Assembly: GCF_023921125.1 (NCBI RefSeq)
Contig: NZ_CP099466.1
Location: 1,054,001 to 1,118,000, forward strand
DNA from: Arthrobacter caoxuetaonis
GTDB taxonomy: Bacteria > Actinomycetota > Actinomycetes > Actinomycetales > Micrococcaceae
DNA length: 64,000 bases
Reading direction: 5' to 3'
The translations under genes and the position numbers were made by a program. Below are positions 41,547 to 49,258 of this stretch, piece by piece (the stretch's first letter is position 1; the number at the start of each line of letters is the position of its first letter). The notes beneath the pieces are model-generated. The model was not told where the DNA came from and ran no database searches. It saw nothing but the letters and a program-made list of their open reading frames with translations.

Positions 41547-44500
41547 ATGATGAAAACCGAAACGGCCCCGCGTGACCCAAGGCGCCGGAGTGTCCCTGCC
41601 CTCACCGCACTGCTGCTGGCGACCCTCCTGGCAGCCTCGCAGCTGGTGCTCCTGGCGCCCCTCCCGGCGGCCGCGGCCGAGAACTGCGCGGCGGCCGTCA
41701 ACCCGGTGGCGTGTGAGAACGCCAAGCCCGGAGCGGACCCGGACGAGTGGGACATTGAGAAAGCCGGAGATCCCAGCATCCAGGGATTCTCAACGGACAT
41801 CAGCGTCAACGCCGGCGAAAGCCTCGATTTCAAGGTGGACACCGATGCCTCGGCGTACACCATCGATATCTACCGCACCGGCTGGTACCAGGGGCTGGGT
41901 GCCCGCAAGATAGCCTCCGTGGCGCCGTCGGCGAAGCTTCCGCAGCACCAGCCCGAGTGCCTGCGCGATGTAAGCACCGAACTGGTTGACTGCGGTACCT
42001 GGAGCCGTTCAGCCACCTGGGATGTTCCGGCCGGCGTGGTCTCCGGAGTCTACGTTGCGCTGCTCAAGCGGCTGGACACCGGGGGCACCAGCCACATCAC
42101 CTTCGTAATGCGTAACGATGCTTCCACGTCCGACGTCGTTTTCCAGACCTCGGATCCCACGTGGCAGGCGTACAACACCTACGGCGGTTCCAACTTCTAT
42201 CAGGGAGCCGCGAACGGCCGGGCTTACAAACTGAGCTACAACAGGCCTGTAACCACCCGGGGGGACAACGACGGGCGCGATTTCTACTTCGGTGCCGAGT
42301 ACCCGCTGGTGCGTTTCCTGGAAAAGAACGGCTATGACGTCACTTACCAGGCCGGCGTGGACACCGACCGCCACGGCGAAGCGTTGAAGAACCACAGCGT
42401 TTTCCTCTCCGTGGGCCATGACGAATACTGGTCCGGCGCCCAGCGCGCCAACGTGGAGGCGGCCCGGGACGCAGGGGTGAACCTGCAGTTCCTCTCCGGA
42501 AACGAGGTGTACTGGCGCACCCGCTACGAACCGTCAACAACGGACGGAACCGCATACCGCACGATGGTCAGCTACAAGGAAACCTGGGCCAATACCAAGA
42601 TCGATCCGGAGCCGGAATGGACCGGAACCTGGCGCGACCCCCGCTTGGCCCCGCAGTCACGGGGCGGCGGCGTTCCGGAGAACGCGCTGACCGGTACCGC
42701 TTACGTGGCGAACTTCTCGGACCTTGCAATCACAGTCAGCGCCGATGAAGGCAAATACCGGCTATGGCGGCACACCGAGCTTGCCTCCCAGAGCCCCGGC
42801 AGCCGCACCCAGCTGGCAGCCCATACCATCGGCTACGAATCCAATGAGGACCTGGACAACGGTTTCCGGCCGCCGGGGCTCGCCCGGCTCTCCACCACCA
42901 CCGGCCCAACCCCGCAGTATCTGCGGGACTATGGAAATACGGTGACGGAGGGGACAACCACACACCACCTGACCCAGTACCGTGCGCCGAGCGGTGCCCT
43001 GGTCTTTTCCGCAGGCAGCATCCAGTGGACCTGGGGACTGGACCGGGAACACGACGGCTGGGGAGATCCAGCCGACCGGCGGATGCAGCAGGCCCAGGTC
43101 AACCTCCTGGCGGACATGGGTGCGCAGCCGGACACGCTCGATTCCCAGCTCACCAGGACGGCTGCGAGTACCGACACATCGCCGCCCACCGCCGTCATCA
43201 CGTCACCGGCCCCCGGGACGCCCGCGGCCAACGGCACGGCCGTCACAGTCACGGGGACGGCGTCTGATACCGGAGGCGGCCGGGTTGCCGGCGTGGAAAT
43301 CTCCACGGACGACGGCGAAACCTGGTCCGCTGCGCAGGGCACCACCAACTGGAGCTACACCTACCTCCAGCAGGGCATGGACACCCAGACCATACGTGCC
43401 CGGGCCATCGACGACACCGGCAATTTCGCTGCGGCAGGAGTCTCGGTTCCGGTGGCAGCGACAGGCCCGTTCACAGTCTTCGGAAGCACGGAACCGGAAA
43501 CACGGGACAGCGGCGACGGATCCCCCGTGGAAGTGGGCATGCGGTTCTCGCCCTCTGTGAGCGGGTACGTCAGCGCTGTGCGGTTCTACAAGTCCGAGGC
43601 CAACACCGGCACCCACACGGGGACGCTTTGGGACGCATCGGGCACCGCCCTGGCGACCGTGGCCTTCACCGGCGAGAGTGCCTCCGGCTGGCAGCAGGCT
43701 GCGTTCCCCGCGCCCGTGGCAGTCACCGCCGGCGCCGGTTACGTCATTTCCTACAGTGCTCCTGCCGGGCATTACGCCATGGCCCCGGATCATTGGTCCG
43801 CGCGGGGCAAAACCGCCGCCCCGCTGCTGGTTGCCGGAGGTTTCGGCGCACCGCCGGCAGGCGTGTACAACAGCACTCCGGGACGGTTCCCGGCCGACAG
43901 CTACCGCAACACCGCGTACTTCGTCGACGTGGTGTTTGACACCAGCAGCAACGCCCCGCTGTCCGCGTCATCCCAGACGCCGGCCGACGGCGCGGCCGGA
44001 GCTCCGGCGGACACCCGCATCTCTGCGGTGCTGTCCAAGGAAGTGGTTCGCGAAAGCGTGGGGATTGTGCTGCGGGATGCCGCGGGAACACCGGTGGCGG
44101 GCACCACCCGCTACTCGGCGGCGAGCCGCACGGCGGAATTCGTACCGGAGTCCGCACTGGGGGAGGGTGTCCGCTATACCGCGGAGCTCAGCGCCGTGGA
44201 CGCTGACGGCAATCCGCTGCTCTCCGGGGGAACGTGGTCCTTCACCATCGCCAAGACCGTCGCCGAGGGCGAATGTCCCTGCAGTCTTTTCCGGGAGGAA
44301 GCCATTCCGGCCCTGCCCCAGCTTTCCGACGGAATCCCGCTAAGCCTAGGCGTGGCCTTCCGCCCGGAAACCTCCGGAACCGTCACCGGAGTCCGCTTCT
44401 ACAAGGGACCGGGGAACACCGGCGTGCACACGGGCCGGTTGTTCGGACCCGGCGGAGCTGAACTCGGGGCTGTGACCTTCAGCGGCGAATCTGCCTCCGG

Positions 44501-46031
44501 CTGGCAGACGGCCCACTTTGCCGTTCCCGTCCCCGTTCAGCCAGGACAGGAGTACGTTGCCGCGTACAGCTCTCCGAACGGCGCGTACTCGGCGAACCTC
44601 GGCCAGTTCGCGGGCAGTTACACGTTCGGTCCCCTCACCGTTCCGGCCGACGGCGGACGGTACGTCTACGGCGGAACCTACCCGGAACGCAAATCCACGT
44701 CCGGCTACCTGGTAGACGTCGTTTTCGAGCGGGGCGGTCCGGTGCTGGGAGTCTCCTCGAGGGCTCCGGCAGCCGGAGCCACAGACGTTCCGGGGGATAC
44801 CACCGTGTCCGGAGTGTTCTCCTCCGCTATCGTGGCCGGTTCCGCGGCGTTCAGCGTGCGCGGCCCTGACGGAGGGCATGTGGCCGGACAGACCACGTAC
44901 GACGCCGGAACACGCACCGCCACTTTCCGCCCCGCCGCACCGCTGGCAGGTTCCACCACCTACACGGTCGACCTGACGGCAGCCTCCGCCGAGGGACTGG
45001 CCTCGGACAGCAGCGGCGCCTGGTCCTTCACCACGGCGCAGGCTACGCCGGAGGCAGAGTGCTGCAGCCTGTTCCCGCCGGACACCGTCCCGCTCATCGC
45101 GCAGGTGGCCGACGGACGGCCGGTGGTTTTGGGTACTGCCTTCCGCTCCGCGGCTGACGGAGCGGTCCGAGGGATACGTTTTTACAAGGGGCCGGGTAAC
45201 GCAGGCACCCACACGGGGCGGCTGTTCGCCGCAGACGGCACGGTCCTGGCGTCGGCGACCTTCACCGCCGAAACGGGGAGCGGGTGGCAGAGCGTGACGT
45301 TCAGCTCTCCTGTGCACATCCGGGCTGGCGGACAGTACGTGGCCGCGTACACCTCTCCGACCGGCACTTACTCGGTCACGCCCGGCCAGTTTGCGTCGGC
45401 CTACGAGTACGGGCCGCTGAGCGTAGAAGCTTCCGGAGGACGCTTCACCTACTCCGGCGGCTACCCCGGAAGCTCCTCTGCGGCCAGCTACCTGGTCGAT
45501 GTGATGTTCACGCCGGGGGATGCTCCTCCCGAGCCTGAGCTCCCGGACAACGGCTGCCCCTGCAGCCTCTACACCCAGGCCGACGTTCCGCTGATTGACC
45601 GGGTGCTGGACGGCACGCCGGTCACGCTGGGGACAGCGTTCTCCGTATCCGCTCCGGGCGAGGTCAGTGCTGTACGGTTCTACCGCGGGGAGGGCAACAC
45701 CGGGCCGCGCACCGGATACCTCTTTGACGCCGGCGGGGCGGAACTCGGCCGGGTATCCTTCCCGGACGGGCCCGCTGGGTGGCAGTCCGCTGCCCTTCCC
45801 TCGCCCGTCCAGCTGGTTCCGGGTGCACAGTACACGGTGGCGTACACCGCCCCGGCAGGGGTCTATTCGGCAACACCCGGAGGCTTCAGTACCGGCCGTG
45901 ACCGCAGTCCGCTGCTCGTCCCGGCCAACGGGGGACGCTATTCCTACACCGGAGTCTTCCCGGACACGCCCTCGGGAGCGACGTATCTGGTCGACGTCGT
46001 CTTCAGCCCCCGGCCTGGCCCGCCGGGCTAG
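41547..46031 (+). CDS. Giant secreted multidomain protein with four DUF4082 modules
   Basis: The 1494-residue protein has a Sec signal peptide (about residues 1-44, ending LPAAAAE). A large N-terminal domain follows (about 45-540), resembling the N,N-dimethylformamidase beta-subunit-like family seen in extracellular actinobacterial proteins: YTIDIYRTGWYQGLGARKIA, FQTSDPTWQAYNTYGGSNFY and VFLSVGHDEYWSGAQRANVE. An Ig-like segment (about 545-640) and DUF4082 module 1 (about 640-800) are next. Two Ig-like (Big_5 type) domains alternate with modules 2 (about 910-1065) and 3 (about 1170-1325), and module 4 closes the protein (about 1336-1490). Modules share VRFYKGPGNTGxHTGRLF-like and GWQ texts. 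There is no LPXTG or C-terminal anchor. It follows the main operon after a 131-nt gap and may bind the polymer. Confidence 0.85.
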   Translation: MMKTETAPRDPRRRSVPALTALLLATLLAASQLVLLAPLPAAAAENCAAAVNPVACENAKPGADPDEWDIEKAGDPSIQGFSTDISVNAGESLDFKVDTDASAYTIDIYRTGWYQGLGARKIASVAPSAKLPQHQPECLRDVSTELVDCGTWSRSATWDVPAGVVSGVYVALLKRLDTGGTSHITFVMRNDASTSDVVFQTSDPTWQAYNTYGGSNFYQGAANGRAYKLSYNRPVTTRGDNDGRDFYFGAEYPLVRFLEKNGYDVTYQAGVDTDRHGEALKNHSVFLSVGHDEYWSGAQRANVEAARDAGVNLQFLSGNEVYWRTRYEPSTTDGTAYRTMVSYKETWANTKIDPEPEWTGTWRDPRLAPQSRGGGVPENALTGTAYVANFSDLAITVSADEGKYRLWRHTELASQSPGSRTQLAAHTIGYESNEDLDNGFRPPGLARLSTTTGPTPQYLRDYGNTVTEGTTTHHLTQYRAPSGALVFSAGSIQWTWGLDREHDGWGDPADRRMQQAQVNLLADMGAQPDTLDSQLTRTAASTDTSPPTAVITSPAPGTPAANGTAVTVTGTASDTGGGRVAGVEISTDDGETWSAAQGTTNWSYTYLQQGMDTQTIRARAIDDTGNFAAAGVSVPVAATGPFTVFGSTEPETRDSGDGSPVEVGMRFSPSVSGYVSAVRFYKSEANTGTHTGTLWDASGTALATVAFTGESASGWQQAAFPAPVAVTAGAGYVISYSAPAGHYAMAPDHWSARGKTAAPLLVAGGFGAPPAGVYNSTPGRFPADSYRNTAYFVDVVFDTSSNAPLSASSQTPADGAAGAPADTRISAVLSKEVVRESVGIVLRDAAGTPVAGTTRYSAASRTAEFVPESALGEGVRYTAELSAVDADGNPLLSGGTWSFTIAKTVAEGECPCSLFREEAIPALPQLSDGIPLSLGVAFRPETSGTVTGVRFYKGPGNTGVHTGRLFGPGGAELGAVTFSGESASGWQTAHFAVPVPVQPGQEYVAAYSSPNGAYSANLGQFAGSYTFGPLTVPADGGRYVYGGTYPERKSTSGYLVDVVFERGGPVLGVSSRAPAAGATDVPGDTTVSGVFSSAIVAGSAAFSVRGPDGGHVAGQTTYDAGTRTATFRPAAPLAGSTTYTVDLTAASAEGLASDSSGAWSFTTAQATPEAECCSLFPPDTVPLIAQVADGRPVVLGTAFRSAADGAVRGIRFYKGPGNAGTHTGRLFAADGTVLASATFTAETGSGWQSVTFSSPVHIRAGGQYVAAYTSPTGTYSVTPGQFASAYEYGPLSVEASGGRFTYSGGYPGSSSAASYLVDVMFTPGDAPPEPELPDNGCPCSLYTQADVPLIDRVLDGTPVTLGTAFSVSAPGEVSAVRFYRGEGNTGPRTGYLFDAGGAELGRVSFPDGPAGWQSAALPSPVQLVPGAQYTVAYTAPAGVYSATPGGFSTGRDRSPLLVPANGGRYSYTGVFPDTPSGATYLVDVVFSPRPGPPG

Positions 46032-46074
46032 GTCCCGGCGGCGTTCCCGGCCGCGGCCCATGGCGGGATCCGCG

Positions 46075-46134
46075 GCCGGGAAGCTACCGGCCGGGAAGCT
46101 GCCGGCTGGGAAACTGCCGGCCGGGAAGCGACCG
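46075..46134. repeat. Four tandem copies of a 15-bp repeat between convergent genes
   Basis: The unit is GCCGGGAAGCTACCG with small changes between copies (third and fourth positions of the unit and its end vary), followed by a decayed fifth copy to about 46150. It lies between the DUF4082 gene stop and the stop of the convergent minus-strand gene. The embedded CCGG...CCGG pairs allow folding, so it may act as a 3'-end structure. Confidence 0.85.
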
Positions 46135-46160
46135 GATAGGGAACTTAGCGGACGGACAAG

Positions 46161-47198
46161 TCAGCGGACGATGGCGGGGGACCAGGCGTGTTCCAGGAAC
46201 AGCTCCGGTTCCCCGCCGGCCAGGCTGAGGGACCAGATGTCCGAATCCCCGGGCGCCCCGTCCCGCGGGAGCCCGTACAACACGGTTGCGTCGTCGAGCC
46301 ACTCGATCTGGTCATCAACGGAACGGGTCTCGCCCAGCACGGCTTCCTCCAGGCTGTCCAGCTCCAGTACCGCCACGCGCCAGTGCGGGGTGGCCGAGCC
46401 GGATACTTCTTTCTTGAACGCAATCCGCCGTCCGTCCGGTGACAGGGAGGGACATTCCACACCGTCCCGCAGCGCCGTCAGGGTCCGGGCGGAGAGGCTG
46501 CCGCGCACCAGCCAGGTGGCGTTCCCGCTCGCGGCGGTGGCGTAGAAGGTGTCGCCGTCGGCGCTGAAGGTCACGCCCCACATATTGCGGTCGGCGGCTG
46601 TTACCCGCGTCCCGTCCACCAACAGTGCGAAGTCCTCAATGTTGCCGTGGTCCGTCCCGTCCACGCCCGTGATGCGGGTTTCGGTGGAGAACCCGGTGCC
46701 GGCGTAGGAATGTCCTGTCACGAACGCCGTGGAGGCGATCAGTGACCCGTCGGGGGACACCCTGGTGCGGCTGGGGATCCCCGGCAGCGGCCAGGAATCA
46801 AGCGTGTTGCCGTCGGCGTCGAGCACCACGTCGGAGAAGGTGGTCATCACGCCCGGCGTCGTCTGCAGGCAGGACCGCACAGCCGCCGAAGCATAGATGC
46901 GGTCACAGGCGGTGTCCTCCAGCCGGCGCGGACCTCCCGGCTCCGTAAGCGGCACCGTGCCAATGTGCCCGTAACCGGCCCCGGAAGCGGTATTGCGGAA
47001 CATGACATACCCGCCCGCCGGCGGCGGACCGGACGTTTCCAGCGCCACGCCGGGGGCCGCAGCCGAACGTTCACGGTAGTCCTGGAAGGAGGAAACACCG
47101 TAGAAAACACTCCCGCCGACAACTGCCGCAGTCACTACCGCCAAAAACCGCCAGCGCACAGCGGAAGGCACATGGTGCTCTTCCTGCAGATCCGTCAC
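46161..47198 (-). CDS. Membrane-anchored beta-propeller-like (PD40/TolB-like) protein
   Basis: The 345-residue protein has one N-terminal transmembrane helix (about residues 17-38), and the rest is predicted outside the membrane. The body shows WD40-like/PD40 beta-propeller texts: RTRVSPDGSLIASTAFVTG, WGVTFSADGDTFYATAASG, ECPSLSPDGRRIAFKKEVSG and DDQIEWLDDATVLYGLPRDG. Similar proteins occur beside MFS transporters and glycosyltransferases in Arthrobacter-type loci, but no function is established. It is the last gene of the minus-strand operon and overlaps the MFS gene by 4 nt. Confidence 0.8.
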   Translation of the reverse strand: MTDLQEEHHVPSAVRWRFLAVVTAAVVGGSVFYGVSSFQDYRERSAAAPGVALETSGPPPAGGYVMFRNTASGAGYGHIGTVPLTEPGGPRRLEDTACDRIYASAAVRSCLQTTPGVMTTFSDVVLDADGNTLDSWPLPGIPSRTRVSPDGSLIASTAFVTGHSYAGTGFSTETRITGVDGTDHGNIEDFALLVDGTRVTAADRNMWGVTFSADGDTFYATAASGNATWLVRGSLSARTLTALRDGVECPSLSPDGRRIAFKKEVSGSATPHWRVAVLELDSLEEAVLGETRSVDDQIEWLDDATVLYGLPRDGAPGDSDIWSLSLAGGEPELFLEHAWSPAIVR

Positions 47199-48520
47199 TG
47201 CGCGGTCTCCGCTGCGTCAGCAGGTACTGGCTTCCGGGTGGAAGCTGACCGGATGAGCCAGGCCGCCCCCGGAAGAACGGCAGCCAACGTGGCCGCCGCC
47301 GTCCACAGCGCCGTTTCCGGGCCCAGGGTGTACCAGAGCACGCCGAAGAGGCTGGAGGCGAGCAGCCGCCCCACCGCTACCACCGTCTGGGCGGCGGCAA
47401 TGCCAGTTGCCCGCACCCTGGCGGGCACCAGCCCGCCCATGAGGGCTGCGAGCACGCCGTCGGTAGCGGCGTAGAAAGCGCCCAGGGCGAAGAGGCACAT
47501 CAGGGTGGCACCCAGGCCGCCGAACCCCGCGCAGGCGTAGGCAGCGAGCAGGCCCACGTGGCCGAGCAGAAACACCTTCTTCCGTCCCCAGCGGTCAGCC
47601 GCACGGCCCAGCGGGATCGCCAGGAGCAGATAGGCGGCGTTGGTCCCCACGAACAGCAGGGGGAACCACACCGGGTTGAAGCCGCCCGAGGTGAGCAGCA
47701 GCAGGTACAGGAACCCGTCCCCGACGCTGAGCAGGGACAGCACCCCGGCGGCCAGAAGCAGGCGCCGAACCGTGGGCGTGTTCAGCTCCCGCAGGGCCTG
47801 GCGGCGGGTGGGACGGGGGAGGCGTGCCTGCGCCGGCCCCCCGGGTTCGGACTGTGGAACGGCGGGCTCCGACCTGCCGGCAGCCTGCCGGGTGCGCAGG
47901 TTGGGAACCAGGAGCACCATCACCGCGACGCCCAGGATCGCAGCGCCCAGGGAAAAGACAAACACGGTGGAATAGCCCTGCGGAATCACAAGCAGGATGC
48001 CGAAGGCAAGCAGCGGGCCGGCTGTTGCCCCCACTGTGTCGAGCATCCGGTGCACGCCGAAAGAGCGGGCCAGATGCTCGGGCTGGGCAGCCGTGGTGAT
48101 CAGGGCGTCGCGCGGCGCGGTCCGGATGCCTTTGCCGATCCGGTCCAGGGTGATCACCGACGCCACGGCCCCCACGGATGCGGAGAGCAGCAGTCCGGCG
48201 CGGGCGGCCATCGACAAACCGTAACCTGCGGCGGCCACCCACTTGGGCCGGTCCAGGGTATCCGAGGTCCAGCCCGCGGCAATCCGTATGACGGCGCTGA
48301 TGCCTTGCTGCAGTCCGTCCAGGAAGCCGTAGGCCAGGATGGACAAACCCAGTGCACCAGTGAGGTAGACGGGCAGCACCGCGGCCACCGCTTCGGAGGA
48401 AACATCGGTGAGCAGGCTGACGATGCCCAGCCAGAGAATCACGGGAGAGAGGCGGAACGGCACGGAAGCCGCGCCGCGGTTCCGCCAGGGGGCGCGCTGG
48501 CCCGCGAGGGAGAGGTACAC
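47195..48520 (-). CDS. MFS transporter
   Basis: The roughly 441-residue membrane protein has 12 hydrophobic segments and the MFS opening LGIVSLLTDVSSEAVAAVLP. The loop DRIGKGIRTAPRDALITTAA is typical of one MFS subgroup with unknown substrates, and the second-half loop is GRAADRWGRKKVF. The frame is open to 48631, inside the neighbour gene. GTG 48520, 8 nt after the upstream stop, is used here; GTG 48463 is another possibility and no ribosome-binding site is strong. Substrate is unknown, and export of a precursor linked to the polysaccharide cluster is only a guess from context. Confidence 0.8.
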   Translation of the reverse strand: MYLSLAGQRAPWRNRGAASVPFRLSPVILWLGIVSLLTDVSSEAVAAVLPVYLTGALGLSILAYGFLDGLQQGISAVIRIAAGWTSDTLDRPKWVAAAGYGLSMAARAGLLLSASVGAVASVITLDRIGKGIRTAPRDALITTAAQPEHLARSFGVHRMLDTVGATAGPLLAFGILLVIPQGYSTVFVFSLGAAILGVAVMVLLVPNLRTRQAAGRSEPAVPQSEPGGPAQARLPRPTRRQALRELNTPTVRRLLLAAGVLSLLSVGDGFLYLLLLTSGGFNPVWFPLLFVGTNAAYLLLAIPLGRAADRWGRKKVFLLGHVGLLAAYACAGFGGLGATLMCLFALGAFYAATDGVLAALMGGLVPARVRATGIAAAQTVVAVGRLLASSLFGVLWYTLGPETALWTAAATLAAVLPGAAWLIRSASTRKPVPADAAETAQ

Positions 48521-48528
48521 GGATAGTC

Positions 48529-49257
48529 CTAGATGCCGGCGCGCAGGATCGCGAAGATTGAGTAATCCAGGGCCGCCCCACCGGCGTCCGGCCCGATGCT
48601 CAGCGTCACCGAACTGGTGCCGTAGGACCACACTGCCCTGGTGGTGCCGCCGACGGTTTCCTCAGCTCCCGGCTGGAAACCCAGTCCGCTGAAGTGCTCC
48701 GAGTAGAAGGCAAGCACGTCGCGGGCCGCTGCAGCGCTGGTGGCCCGGAGCCCGGCTTGAAGGGTGTTCCCGGAAGCGGCCACGGAAGAGGAAACCACCT
48801 CTGTGGCGTGAGCCGGCGGAACCAGCTGCTCCGGGAATCCTCCGGCCAGCCGGCCCTCGGCGGCGTCGGCCGGCGGCAGCGGCAGACTGATGAGGGTCAT
48901 CGGTTCGGGCACGTCCCGCGACGCCGGGAGCGGTCCGGCGGCGTTGCCTGCTGAGCCCGGCGGGACCTCCAGGGGACGTTCCGGATCAGGCACCGCAGCC
49001 GGCGGCTGGGTATTGGGGGCAGCCGCGGACTCTTCGCCGGCGTTGCTGCCCGGCTCCTGGCCGGGGTCAGCTTCCTGGCCGCCGTCAGATTCCCGGCCGG
49101 GTGCGGCCCCTGGTCCAGGCCCCCGTGAATTAGCGGCCGGGTCTTCCGGGGCGGGACCCGCCAGGCTGGACAGCAGGATCCCGCCGCCCACCAGCAGGGC
49201 GGAGAGGAAGAGTCCGGCGAGGACGAAACCCCTGGTGCCTCGCAGCAGGCCGGGCAT
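48529..49257 (-). CDS. Membrane-anchored protein of unknown function with Pro/Gly/Glu-rich linker
   Basis: The 242-residue product begins MPGLLRGTRGFVLAGLFLSA with a single transmembrane helix (about residues 10-32). A disordered linker of about 90 residues follows, rich in Pro, Gly, Glu and Ala, and then a compact C-terminal domain of about 110 residues (SLPLPPADAAEGRLAGGF onward, with FYSEHFSGLGFQPGAEETVG and VWSYGTSSVTLSIG). No known family is recognised. ATG 49257 lies 1 nt after the stop of the glycosyltransferase fusion gene, so it is probably translated from the same mRNA. Upstream in-frame codons inside the neighbour gene are not credible starts. Confidence 0.7.
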   Translation of the reverse strand: MPGLLRGTRGFVLAGLFLSALLVGGGILLSSLAGPAPEDPAANSRGPGPGAAPGRESDGGQEADPGQEPGSNAGEESAAAPNTQPPAAVPDPERPLEVPPGSAGNAAGPLPASRDVPEPMTLISLPLPPADAAEGRLAGGFPEQLVPPAHATEVVSSSVAASGNTLQAGLRATSAAAARDVLAFYSEHFSGLGFQPGAEETVGGTTRAVWSYGTSSVTLSIGPDAGGAALDYSIFAILRAGI

Positions 49258-49258
49258 C

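Noticed and set aside
44346..46061. 571-codon minus-strand ORF opposite the DUF4082 gene
   Set aside because: The plus strand carries a secreted multidomain protein with repeated modules. The minus-strand frame is Arg/Gly-rich with no start signal.
46075..46150. CRISPR array
   Set aside because: The repeats are only 15 bp, directly abutting without spacers and degenerate, and there are no cas genes in the window.
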